Both the position numbers and the translations under genes were made by a program. Positions 10,401 to 18,086 of a stretch of DNA of 64,000 bases are shown here, piece after piece. Positions within the stretch are counted from its first letter, which is position 1, and every line of letters begins with the position of its first letter. The stretch is from an uncultured Cellvibrio sp. (GTDB lineage Bacteria; Pseudomonadota; Gammaproteobacteria; Pseudomonadales; Cellvibrionaceae). The notes under the pieces are model-generated. The model was not told the origin of the DNA, did not search any database, and saw nothing but the letters and a program-made list of their open reading frames with translations. The DNA lies in contig CALFXJ010000005.1 in assembly GCA_937958105.1 (NCBI GenBank), positions 124,001-188,000 of the forward strand, read 5' to 3'.

Positions 10401-10700
10401 ATAGTGCTTAGGGTCATCGGAAGAAGCAAAGCGTTCAATGGTTACACCAGGAACACGCTGCAAGGCTTCTGTCACGGATTTATCAGGCAAGGCGCCAATG
10501 TCAGTCGCGGTGATTACATCTTTGACAGTGTCTGCGTAACGCTTCAGGTCCTGCGCGCTTTCAATACTGCCGCGCATGCCGGTAACCACCATTTCATCAA
10601 CAGCTTCTGCCTGCTGAGCAAATACCGCTGCTGGAGCCAGACCGACGACTGCCGAGCAGACAGCCAGGTTGAGCAAATTTTTTTTAAAGTGCATAGCCAT
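7446..10700 (-). CDS. TonB-dependent receptor (TonB-Xanth-Caul type)
   Basis: A 1084-residue outer-membrane receptor. From the ATG at 10700 (AGGA ribosome site just upstream) it has a signal peptide ending AAVFA near residue 28, a TonB box (DEMVVTG, 35-41), a plug domain with ALPDKSVTEALQRVPGV and a long beta-barrel ending in a C-terminal Phe (LSLRATF). The size and plug sequence fit the large TonB-Xanth-Caul receptor class, which often imports oligosaccharides or other complex nutrients. The neighbouring halogenase and cupin genes suggest the substrate may be linked to their chemistry. The frame extends to 10808, but those residues do not look like a signal peptide. Confidence 0.92.
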   Translation of the reverse strand: MAMHFKKNLLNLAVCSAVVGLAPAAVFAQQAEAVDEMVVTGMRGSIESAQDLKRYADTVKDVITATDIGALPDKSVTEALQRVPGVTIERFASSDDPKHYADEGTGVLVRGLDRVRSEINGRDAFSANPWGGLSYEDFPAELLGAVEVVKNQTADLISGGIAGTVNLITRKPFDSDDRLIAFSAKANYGDFREEVTPSFSALFADSWETSAGKFGFLIAGSHSEFKTRGDGAGVGNFHSRGPVDTFSYDEWGGVSPGVTQGQYSHPCIPDATDWRACSPEQLSDGAKQYTKQDVAAYVPTYDGVPITGQPDGVTYYTPAQIHMSTAENDRERTGFTTSFQWANADETIVATLEHINSKASLEWQERRVGQAAQGFKSFMGGSHDWLDRSEDGYPRTFDDRNILTSGVGVGVEGEVPLFYITRWNYNENTVEDTSFNLALNPTERLKIELDLQHIESEKLVHNYNMSGQTRGGAAAVGTLLPYFLDLRGSLPTVEFLNDTDFTGWIDQAANQPEVFIGSGMQQEEFNTAKADSFKIDVEYDLDGAFTKIRSGIYYSDKTLTVRDTEYAGWSSISTAWVDDQRIASAAAIRPELYERIDFSDYYHGDVLKGQLQSFLFPRLDLVKNYPQSLRDGCAEGWSTVGDANGNAADGSGGCAIPYEDMADRTGHFAPQDVSKTNEKRAEFYLRGDFEFDDLAIPVKGNIGLRYVNYQLESSGYVVLPKESSRGSATTSQFLQADYPSIYALATGQATQSTVDGTDYDTVLPSLNLNFGITDDVVVRFGVSKGLYYPNLVDTRNRVIVGLEVDPQLQDESLPESTTNEAIGIDSVALNAEASNPYLEPEESVNFDLTAEWYFAPAGSLSVGLFHKKLDNIIRNKQFDVTIEHEGIEHIISGYGPDNTGSGTIRGVEFSYSQFYDMLPGAWGGLGLQFNYTYIDQSGLEDPNGAIAPSTRFNAAGEPVADERNTFRVFSGLPLQGYSDENLNIVGMYEYNDISFRLAYTWRSEYLLTLRESEDFSPVYAKSSGMMDASLYYTINDNLKIGIEGSNLLNTETKTVYQMNQEGVRTDALSFITDRRYALSLRATF

Positions 10701-11295
10701 AGTTGGTCCTATAAATCTAATTTTTAATATTGCTCTCGGTCGTGCGACCAAGGCGCCCCCATATTTTCTGCAAGACCTAGTGTTACCCGCCGCTACCGTT
10801 CGAAACATTTCACAGTGGGCGGTGACAACCCTTCTTCAAAACCGCCCGGAAAAGTGTCGTCACGTTCACTTCATGTAGTTTTACCCCTTAACGGACAACG
10901 TTGTCAACAGGAAAATATCAGCCTTAGTCAAAGAAAGCGGATCGGCCATGGATCGCTTTCAGGTTTTTCTTGCACAGCTATCTGATAAATGTGAAGAGTT
11001 ACCGAATTAATTAAGCCGTTTCCTAATAACAGAATATTTTTAAAAACCAACAGCGGTGTTTTTTGGTGCGGCTTCAGCGGTTTTTGCACTCGGAATGCAC
11101 ATTCATTTTATTCAGGCGAAAGAAACAGCAACCGGTGATTGGCGAGGAGTTGAAAAGAGGAAAAAAGCTTCAGGATAAGACCAGCATTCAAACCTTTGAA
11201 CGTCGCTGGTGCAATAGTGATAGCTGGCCGTGCACCACGGGAAAGCGCACGGCACCAAGCTATTTAATTTTTTTGCTATTTAAGCCGGGTAGAAA
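10701..11295. other. Noncoding leader and promoter region of the TonB receptor
   Basis: This 595-bp stretch lies between the receptor start and the convergently reading end of the CoA-transferase gene. It holds the 12-bp palindrome at 10894-10905 and the imperfect inverted repeat GGTCG/CGACC near 10740-10751. The rest (about 10910-11295) shows short open frames with no recognisable protein; I see no gene in it. Confidence 0.6.
10894..10905. promoter_or_regulatory. Palindromic operator candidate upstream of the receptor
   Basis: GACAACGTTGTC is a perfect 12-bp palindrome about 195 bp upstream of the receptor start. It matches the centre of operators bound by LacI-family repressors of TonB-receptor sugar loci in Xanthomonas- and Caulobacter-type bacteria. 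No regulator gene is visible nearby, so the cognate factor would act in trans. The assignment is by pattern only. Confidence 0.6.
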
Positions 11296-12501
11296 TTAAA
11301 TAACCCCGGCATCACGCAGTGTGGAAATTTCTTCTTCATCGAGTTGAAGCAGGTCACGCAACACATGATCAGTGTGACTGCCCACCGCAGCACCGGGCCA
11401 ATCAGTGCGTCCCGGCGTGCGATCGAGCTTGGGCAATATGGCAGGAATCTTCAGAGGCTTACCGTTGATCTCCACCTGCTCGAACAGACCACGCGCATTA
11501 AAGTGCGGATCGGCAAACATGTCTTCTACATTGTAAATAGGTCCGCCTGGTACCCGGGCCTGCTCGAGCAAAGCAAGAATTTCTTCAGAGTCCTTACCTG
11601 CACACCAGTCCGCCAGGGCTTTATCAATCATTGCTTCATGAGCTACCCGACCGGCGTTATTGGCCAGACGCGGGTCCGTCGCCATCTTCGGATAACCAGC
11701 CACCTGCATCAAACGCTGGAAGATCGAGTCGCCGTTCCCGCCGATGACCACATATTTGCCATTGCGGCAGCGATACGTATTGGTCGGCACTATGCCGGTC
11801 ACCGTTGTTCCTGAAGCTTGCCGGACCACACCGGCGCCGTCGTATTCCGGGACTACCGCTTCCATCAGATTGAACATGGCTTCATACAGCGCAACGTCTA
11901 TTACCTGCCCATTACCTTCGGTGGACCTTTCCCGCTCCAGTAAGGCCAGGGTTATTCCCAGCGCGGCATGAATGCCGGCGATAGTGTCACCAATGCTCAG
12001 GTTCGGCCGGACCGGAGCCTCCCCCGGAAAACCATTTACATACCGGAAGCCACTGATACCTTCGCACACCGAGGCAAAACCCGGTTTGTTTGCATAGGGA
12101 CCGTCCTGACCATAGCCGGAGATCCTGGCATAGACCAGACCCGGATTATGGGCTCTGCACTCCGCGGGTCCCAGGCCCCAGTCTTCCATCACACCGGGAC
12201 GAAAATTTTCAATCACCACATCGGCGCTATCAATCAGCTGCCGGGCGAGCTTGCGCCCGGCCTCCTGTTTGAGATCCAATGTGACACTTTTTTTATTCCG
12301 CCCCAGACTTCTCCACCAAAGCGAAGTCCCCTCTTCCACCACACGCCATCCGCGTATGGGATCTCCGGTTTTGGGTGGTTCAATCTTGATGACCTCCGCA
12401 CCAAAGTAAGCCAGCATGCAGCCAGCAAAGGGGCCGGCCAGTAACTGACCGACTTCAATTACACGAATACCGTCCAGAGGGCGGCGCGCTGTTCCAGTCA
12501 T
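11296..12501 (-). CDS. CaiB/BaiF family CoA-transferase
   Basis: The roughly 401-residue protein is a family III CoA-transferase, moving CoA between organic acids through an aspartyl-CoA intermediate. Family features are the N-terminal LDGIRVIEVGQLLAGP, the block EVIKIEPP, RNKKSVTLDLK, and the SIGDTIAGIHAALGI segment with the catalytic aspartate. The substrate cannot be told from sequence. A TTG at 12507 is possible, but the ATG at 12501 (MTGTARRPLDG) with GGGA upstream is preferred. A quinone oxidoreductase gene lies 63 bp upstream on the same strand. Confidence 0.92.
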   Translation of the reverse strand: MTGTARRPLDGIRVIEVGQLLAGPFAGCMLAYFGAEVIKIEPPKTGDPIRGWRVVEEGTSLWWRSLGRNKKSVTLDLKQEAGRKLARQLIDSADVVIENFRPGVMEDWGLGPAECRAHNPGLVYARISGYGQDGPYANKPGFASVCEGISGFRYVNGFPGEAPVRPNLSIGDTIAGIHAALGITLALLERERSTEGNGQVIDVALYEAMFNLMEAVVPEYDGAGVVRQASGTTVTGIVPTNTYRCRNGKYVVIGGNGDSIFQRLMQVAGYPKMATDPRLANNAGRVAHEAMIDKALADWCAGKDSEEILALLEQARVPGGPIYNVEDMFADPHFNARGLFEQVEINGKPLKIPAILPKLDRTPGRTDWPGAAVGSHTDHVLRDLLQLDEEEISTLRDAGVI

Positions 12502-12564
12502 GAGCAAATCCCGAATTTTTTATAAGTAGAGTAGTTAAGCGCACAACGGCTGCGCATTAGGTAT

Positions 12565-13554
12565 TTAATTATCTTCGTCAACGACTAACATAATCTTGCC
12601 GATATGTTGACTCGACTCCATCAACCGATGTGCCTCAGCGGCCTGTGCCAGCGGAAAGCGCGCCGCAATGACCGGTTTGATTTTTTCTTCTTCAATTAAA
12701 GGCCAGATGAACTCTTCAAGTTCCTGTGCGATCTTGGCTTTCATCACAGGCGATTGTGCGCGTAATGTGGAGCCGGTCAGCGTCAGTCGCTTCAGCATTA
12801 CCGGCATAAAGTTGACCTGCACCTCACTGCCATTCAGGTAGGCGATGTTGACAATTCTTCCATCTCGCGCAGCGCAGGCGATGTTGCGCTGAATGTAATC
12901 GCCACCCACCATATCAAGAATCACATCAACGCCCCGGCCGTCGGTAAGCGTTTTGATCTCCGATACAAAATCTGCTTCGCGATAATTAATCGCTTTGTCC
13001 GCACCCAGCTTTTCACAGGCTGTACATTTTTCTGCACTTCCTGCAGTTACAAAAACCTTGATGCCGTTTGCGCGGGCCATCTGGATGGCCGTAGTACCAA
13101 TCCCGCTGCTGCCACCGTGTATCAACAAGGTTTCACCTGTCTGCAGACGGGCACGCTGAAACAGGTTGTGCCATACGGTAAAAAAAGTTTCTGGCAGGGC
13201 AGCCGCTTCAAGCAAAGAAAGCGAGACGGGAACGGGTAAACATTCACTCGCCGGGGCAAGGGCAAATTCCGCATATCCACCGCCGTTTACCAGGGCACAG
13301 ACTTTATCGCCGACCTGCCAGCGAGTGACGCTTGTACCACAGGCAACAATCTCACCGGCGACTTCGAGTCCCAGCACCGGTGATGCATCCGCCGGTGGTG
13401 GGTATACGCCTTTACGTTGCAAAACATCCGGGCGGTTAACGCCAATGGCTGCAACGCGGATCAATACTTCTCCGGCTGCAGGAACGGGTGTCGGCATATC
13501 GCCAAGCTGAAGAACATCCGCCTCACCAGGCGCGTTGATATGGATAAATTTCAT
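12565..13554 (-). CDS. NAD(P)H quinone oxidoreductase, PIG3 family
   Basis: The 329-residue protein is a zinc-free medium-chain dehydrogenase. It starts with the QOR/PIG3 N-terminus (PGEADVLQLGD), has GVNRPDVLQRKGVYPPP, and the nucleotide-binding loop HGGSSGIGTTAIQMA. Structural-zinc cysteines of alcohol dehydrogenases are absent. Members reduce quinones with NADPH. It may share a transcript with the downstream CoA-transferase, and pdxH lies 86 bp upstream. Confidence 0.92.
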   Translation of the reverse strand: MKFIHINAPGEADVLQLGDMPTPVPAAGEVLIRVAAIGVNRPDVLQRKGVYPPPADASPVLGLEVAGEIVACGTSVTRWQVGDKVCALVNGGGYAEFALAPASECLPVPVSLSLLEAAALPETFFTVWHNLFQRARLQTGETLLIHGGSSGIGTTAIQMARANGIKVFVTAGSAEKCTACEKLGADKAINYREADFVSEIKTLTDGRGVDVILDMVGGDYIQRNIACAARDGRIVNIAYLNGSEVQVNFMPVMLKRLTLTGSTLRAQSPVMKAKIAQELEEFIWPLIEEEKIKPVIAARFPLAQAAEAHRLMESSQHIGKIMLVVDEDN

Positions 13555-13640
13555 GGTGGGTCTCCTGGCGTGGAGATGGCCGGATTGTGCCGATTAATCC
13601 GACCTGAGAATTTGCGGTACGTTTATTCGAAGATACCCGA

Positions 13641-14285
13641 TCAGGGTTCAAGGCGTTCGATAGTCCAGCTGTCGTCGGCCTGCCGGGTGTACTGAAAACG
13701 ATCGTGCAGCCGATGGGCGCCGCCCTGCCAGAATTCGATCTTCATAGGCTTAACCCGATAACCGCCCCAGAAATCCGGCAGCGGAATCTCACCTTTGGCA
13801 AATTTATTTTTCATGGCTTCGAACTGTTGCAGCAACACAGCGCGCGATGAGATAGGCCGGCTTTGTTGAGAAGCCCACGCAGCCAACTGACTTTCCCGGG
13901 GACGGCTGACAAAATATTTGAAGGCTTCGGCGGCGGAGAGTTGTTCGACAATGCCGCAGACTTTTACCTGGCGCTCAAGGCAGTGCCAGGGAAAATGCAA
14001 ACTGATTCGAGGATTCTGTTTCAGATCCTGCGCTTTGTGGCTGCGCAGGTTGGTGTAAAAAACGAAACCGCGCTGATCTAGTCCCTTCAATAATACGATG
14101 CGCTGCGAGGGCTGCCCCTCGGCATCAACTGTCGCCACCGTCATGGCGTTGGGGTCGGGAATGTCCGCAGCAATGATCTGCGCCATCCAGCGCTCGAACT
14201 GCACAATAGGATCAGCGGCCAACTGGTCGCGGTGTAATCCGCCTCTGAGGTATTCACGGCGCAGGTTTTCCAGCTTTACATCCAT
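13641..14285 (-). CDS. pdxH: Pyridoxamine 5'-phosphate oxidase
   Basis: The 214-residue FMN enzyme oxidises PNP and PMP to pyridoxal 5'-phosphate. Conserved features are DPNAMTVATVD, QRIVLLKG, FYTNLRSHKAQDL, the RPRESQLAAWAS(Q)QS block and the C-terminal WQGGAHRLHDR with active-site Arg and His. Length fits the E. coli enzyme (218). A catalase terminator lies upstream; a quinone oxidoreductase gene follows on the same strand. Confidence 0.96.
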   Translation of the reverse strand: MDVKLENLRREYLRGGLHRDQLAADPIVQFERWMAQIIAADIPDPNAMTVATVDAEGQPSQRIVLLKGLDQRGFVFYTNLRSHKAQDLKQNPRISLHFPWHCLERQVKVCGIVEQLSAAEAFKYFVSRPRESQLAAWASQQSRPISSRAVLLQQFEAMKNKFAKGEIPLPDFWGGYRVKPMKIEFWQGGAHRLHDRFQYTRQADDSWTIERLEP

Positions 14286-14396
14286 CGGTTACAGCCTCAC
14301 TCACTACAAAGTCAGCATAGTAATCGCCTTGCCTGGCAAATTCCAATGGCCTTCGCACACAGCCAAACGAGGGTTCGCGTGAATCACCTCCAAATT

Positions 14397-14431
14397 AAAA
14401 AGGGGGCGCACCTTCGCAAAAGTGCACCCCC
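14397..14431 (-). terminator. Rho-independent terminator of the catalase gene
   Basis: On the minus strand GGGGGTGCAC pairs with GTGCGCCCCC (one G-U pair) around a 10-base loop and is followed at once by TTTTT. It starts 23 bp after the catalase stop. Confidence 0.92.
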
Positions 14432-14453
14432 AAGCTCGTCGATAGATCTGAAA

Positions 14454-15905
14454 TCAGGCAGTGAGCGCCGCTTTCACCATGGCAGCGTATTCCGGATCTG
14501 CCTTATTGAGGTAAGCCAGCATCCGCTCCTGGATTGACGCACTGGCGAGAGACAAGCCACCCGCAATATTGCTCACCAGCTGACGTTTCTGGTCCGCATT
14601 CATCAGGCGGAACAAGTCACCTGCCTGGGAATAGTAATCCGCATCCGATTGATCATAGGCCGCCACTGCGCCGCGAGATAAATGCAGTGGCGGTTCACGG
14701 TACGCTGGATCTGGGGCCGGATCGCCCTGCTCGGCCCGATCATTCGGATAGAAGTTCGCACCGCCGGTCTGCACCTGACTGCCGTATCCCATGGGGCAGC
14801 CCGCCATGAAACCGTCACGCTGATAGTGGTTCACCGGACAGCGGGGCGCATTTACCGGCAACTGGTTTACGTTAACGCCCACGCGATAGCGATGCGCGTC
14901 CTGGTAAGCCAGTAAGCGGGCCTGCAGCATCTTGTCCGGCGAGGCGCCAGTGCCTGGCACCAGGTTGCTGGGGGCAAACGCAGCCTGCTCGGTTTCAGCA
15001 AAGTAGTTCTGTACGTTGCGGTTCAATTCCAGCTGGCCGATCTCAATCAAAGGGTAGTCCTTGTGCGGCCATACTTTCGTCAGGTCGAAGGGGTTCAAGT
15101 GATACTGCTCCGCCTCGGAGTCCGGCATCACCTGGATCTTAACGGTCCAGCTCGGGAAGTCACCGCGATCTATGGCCTCAACCAGGTCCTGTTGAGCACC
15201 AAAGGGAGGTAATTTGGTCGCTTCCTCAGTAGTTACCGTCTTAATGCCCTGGTTGGTCTTGAAGTGCCACTTCACCCAGTAACGCTCACCCTTTGCATTC
15301 CACAGACTCAAAGTATGGGAGCCAAAGCCGTGCATATGACGGTAAGAGGCCGGGATACCGCGATCGGACATCAGGATCGTCATCTGATGCAGGGACTGCG
15401 GGTGATTTGCCCAGAACTCAAAGGCCGCTGCCGGGTCCGGCAGGTTGGTGCGCGGGTTTTTCTTCTGCGAGTGGATAAAGTCCGGGAACTTGATCGGATC
15501 ATTCAGGAAAAATACCGGCGTATTGTTGCCTACGATGTCGTAATTCCCCTGCCGGGTGTAGAACTTCACAGCAAAACCACGGGGATCACGTGCATAATCG
15601 CTCGAATCCTGTCCGCCGCCCACGGTAGAAAACCGGACAAAGACGTCGGTCTTCTCACCGACCTTCTGCAAGAAGTCCGCAATGGTGAGATCACTCAGGC
15701 TCTTCGTCAGCGTAAACTGCCCATAAGCACCGGTACCGCGGGCATGCACCACGCGCTCAGGAATGCGCTCGCGGTTAAAGTGGGCCAGTTTTTCGAACAG
15801 GTAATGGTTGTCAAAGGTAAGTGGTCCACGCTCACCGGCACTGATGCTGTTGTTGTCATCGGCTACGGGGGCGCCCGAAGAAGTCGTCAAGGTTGTTTTG
15901 CTCAT
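14454..15905 (-). CDS. katA: Haem catalase, small-subunit monofunctional type
   Basis: The 483-residue protein breaks down hydrogen peroxide. Signature sites are the catalytic His54 in RVVHARGTGAYG, the distal Asn in VGNNTPVFF and the proximal haem-ligand Tyr in LLAYQDAHRYRVG. No signal peptide is seen from the chosen start. The frame runs to 16124, but AGGA lies 6 bp before the ATG at 15905 (MSKTTLTTSS) and the length then equals the typical clade size. The symbol is by family; paralogue numbering is not known. It is transcribed away from mobA. Confidence 0.93.
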   Translation of the reverse strand: MSKTTLTTSSGAPVADDNNSISAGERGPLTFDNHYLFEKLAHFNRERIPERVVHARGTGAYGQFTLTKSLSDLTIADFLQKVGEKTDVFVRFSTVGGGQDSSDYARDPRGFAVKFYTRQGNYDIVGNNTPVFFLNDPIKFPDFIHSQKKNPRTNLPDPAAAFEFWANHPQSLHQMTILMSDRGIPASYRHMHGFGSHTLSLWNAKGERYWVKWHFKTNQGIKTVTTEEATKLPPFGAQQDLVEAIDRGDFPSWTVKIQVMPDSEAEQYHLNPFDLTKVWPHKDYPLIEIGQLELNRNVQNYFAETEQAAFAPSNLVPGTGASPDKMLQARLLAYQDAHRYRVGVNVNQLPVNAPRCPVNHYQRDGFMAGCPMGYGSQVQTGGANFYPNDRAEQGDPAPDPAYREPPLHLSRGAVAAYDQSDADYYSQAGDLFRLMNADQKRQLVSNIAGGLSLASASIQERMLAYLNKADPEYAAMVKAALTA

Positions 15906-16233
15906 GGTCATTCCTAACGGTTGCCTGGTTGAAAGATGTTGTTGACAGGCCAATCCTATGACAGAGTCCACTTTAATAAAAATTAATAATAGGTATGAAC
16001 AACATAGATTTTGCTGATGATGGGAGTGCGGCAGGCAACATAGGAAGAAAACTCTCTCCGGCAGACGAGGTCCATTCCATCTGGGCTGAGCGCAAGAGAA
16101 AGTAAAAATATTGAGCTGGTGCACAAGGACGGGCTTACACTTGCGGGATTCCAGCTACACTTGAAGACAGAGCCATACTATAATCATGGCGTGCATTTCA
16201 TCACCCCCTGCGGTGCGGTAATAGAAGCTTCTC
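15906..16233. other. Divergent promoter region, catalase / mobA
   Basis: This 328-bp gap is AT-rich near 15975-16020. On the minus strand TTGTTC and TATTAA with about 18 bp between could be a catalase promoter, and a single ATAG-N11-ATAG pattern (near 15990-16008) vaguely recalls an OxyR half-site without the full four-part motif. No gene is seen. Confidence 0.4.
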
Positions 16234-16854
16234 ATGACAAATGAAACCCGGATAATTACAGGCGTGATCCTCGCCGGAGGCCTCGCCAAACGCATGGGAG
16301 GTGGCGATAAATGTCTTTTGCCGCTCGGTGGAAAAACGCTTCTGCAGCGCAGTATTGAACGGGCCCAACCGCAAGTCAGTGAGCTTATTTTGAGTGCCAA
16401 CGGCAACAGCCTGCGCTTTGCACGCAGCCGTCTGCCGGTGATCGCTGATCTGTTTGAACACTTTCCTGGTCCCCTTGCAGGAATCCATGCAGCGTTAACT
16501 TTTATGAGTGAGCGTGACCCCGACAATGAATGGCTCGCCAGTTTCGCCTGCGACACCCCCTTCTTTCCTCGGGATATGGTGCAGCAGTTACTGGCAGCTG
16601 CAGGCGATGCTCAACTGGTGGTGGCGCGCTCCAATAATCGGGTCCACCCAATATTCGCGCTCTGGCACGCTTCCATGCTGGGCAGAATTGAACAGGTATT
16701 GCGGAGCGGACATTCACCGCGCCTGCAGGAATGGATTGAAGACTTCAACCCTGTCTACGTTGATTTTTCTGCTACTGATTACGATCCCTTCTTCAATATC
16801 AATACTCCACAGGACTTATACAGTGCTGAAGCACAGCTGGTACATGTTCAATAA
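16234..16854 (+). CDS. mobA: Molybdenum cofactor guanylyltransferase
   Basis: MobA attaches GMP from GTP to molybdopterin to form the MGD cofactor. The 206-residue protein has the nucleotide-binding start ILAGGLAKRMGGGDKCLLPLGG, the PLAGIHAAL block, the CDTPFFP metal/substrate motif and a C-terminal FFNINTPQDL. It is transcribed away from the catalase gene; no molybdopterin genes are next to it in this window. Confidence 0.95.
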   Translation: MTNETRIITGVILAGGLAKRMGGGDKCLLPLGGKTLLQRSIERAQPQVSELILSANGNSLRFARSRLPVIADLFEHFPGPLAGIHAALTFMSERDPDNEWLASFACDTPFFPRDMVQQLLAAAGDAQLVVARSNNRVHPIFALWHASMLGRIEQVLRSGHSPRLQEWIEDFNPVYVDFSATDYDPFFNINTPQDLYSAEAQLVHVQ

Positions 16855-17032
16855 TACTCATGACGTCGCGACTATCCCTGCCTCTACATCCATTATGTCA
16901 ATCACACAATCCAGCACCCTTTCATAGAGCTGGTGATGGGAGACCCATTCATGCCCGCCACCGATCCCTGTGAGTGTTTCCGCTCTGTTTTTCCCGTGTA
17001 ACCTGTCATATCTTTCTGCGTTAAGGATTATC

Positions 17033-17413
17033 ATGAAATTACTGCTAAGCATCTGGCGCCCCCTGTGCCACGTTCAATTCTGGATTATGATCGCCATCTA
17101 TACTGTGCTTGGCCTGAGTTCAAATCCGGGCAGCATGGTGCCGGTATTCAACGACCTGCTGATGCATTTCTGGGGATATTTAGTAGCGGGAATTTCCATC
17201 AGCTTTGCCTGGCCGCGCGCGCCTTACTGGCAGCGGGCTGCGTTTCTGCTGGGCTACTCTATCGCGATTGAAATTGCCCAACACTTTATGCCGCCCAGAA
17301 CCTTCAGCGGTATGGATATCCTCGCCAATTTCAGCGGCATCCTGGTTGGACTGGGTCTGTTCGTTCTGCTGAAACGTATCGCTCCAGAATGGGCTAAACC
17401 GTTTATCCGTTAG
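17033..17413 (+). CDS. VanZ-like membrane protein
   Basis: The 126-residue protein from the ATG at 17033 (AAGGA ribosome site 6 bp upstream) has about four membrane segments. VanZ-family features are the DLLMHFWGYLVAG segment, the SIAIEIAQHFMPPRTFSGMDILAN block, and a final hydrophobic stretch. The family is named after a teicoplanin-resistance protein, but most members have no known role. The frame extends upstream to 16970 without a good ribosome site. Confidence 0.85.
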   Translation: MKLLLSIWRPLCHVQFWIMIAIYTVLGLSSNPGSMVPVFNDLLMHFWGYLVAGISISFAWPRAPYWQRAAFLLGYSIAIEIAQHFMPPRTFSGMDILANFSGILVGLGLFVLLKRIAPEWAKPFIR

Positions 17414-17486
17414 TGGATAGCGGCAGATACTGCGCGATAAAAACGATATCCGGGAATCACCATCATCATCTCGGCCGGAGCTACCA

Positions 17487-18086
17487 ATGTTAAAGATAAT
17501 CTGCCTGTTCCTGCTCTCATTAACGCTGTGCCCTTTCAGCTTTGCGGATGAACAAACCCGCGCGCTGGTGGAAGCTGCCATGGAGCGTACACGCCAATCG
17601 GTCATCTACAATGGTGCTTATTTTAAGATTGATTATCCCAACGGTGACGTGCCGGCAAATGTTGGTGTGTGTACTGATGTTGTCATTCGCAGCTATCGCA
17701 GGCTGGGTATAGATCTGCAACGCCTTGTTCATGAGGACATGCGCGATCATTTTGCTGAATATCCTGCGCGGCGCATCTGGAATCAGACCCGCACCGATCG
17801 CAACATCGACCACCGCCGCGTTCCAAATCTACAGACATTTTTTACCCGTAAAGGAAAATTGCTGCCGGTTTCTCAGCAGGGTCGCGACTATCAACCCGGC
17901 GACCTCGTCACCTGGATGTTGCCGGGCAATCTGCCGCACATTGGAATCGTGGTGGATCAATTCTCCGCTGATGGGAAGCGACCCTTAATCGTGCATAACG
18001 TCGGCGCTGGCCCGCAACTTGAAGATGTTCTGTTTCGCTATCCTATCACCGGGCGTTATCGTTATGCCTTGGATGAGTCTCTTTAG
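17487..18086 (+). CDS. DUF1287 family exported protein
   Basis: The 199-residue protein has a signal peptide ending near SFA (about residue 20). The mature part resembles the DUF1287 family, distantly like NlpC/P60 cysteine hydrolases: GVCTDVVIRSYRRLGID gives a Cys, and NLPHIGIVVD a His. Possibly a periplasmic cell-wall or amide hydrolase; no substrate can be stated. Its TAG stop overlaps the stop of the convergent diguanylate cyclase gene by 2 bp. Confidence 0.85.
   Translation: MLKIICLFLLSLTLCPFSFADEQTRALVEAAMERTRQSVIYNGAYFKIDYPNGDVPANVGVCTDVVIRSYRRLGIDLQRLVHEDMRDHFAEYPARRIWNQTRTDRNIDHRRVPNLQTFFTRKGKLLPVSQQGRDYQPGDLVTWMLPGNLPHIGIVVDQFSADGKRPLIVHNVGAGPQLEDVLFRYPITGRYRYALDESL

Noticed and set aside
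11063..11299. 78-codon plus-strand frame in the receptor leader
   Set aside because: No ribosome site or family similarity; overlaps the end of the CoA-transferase gene.
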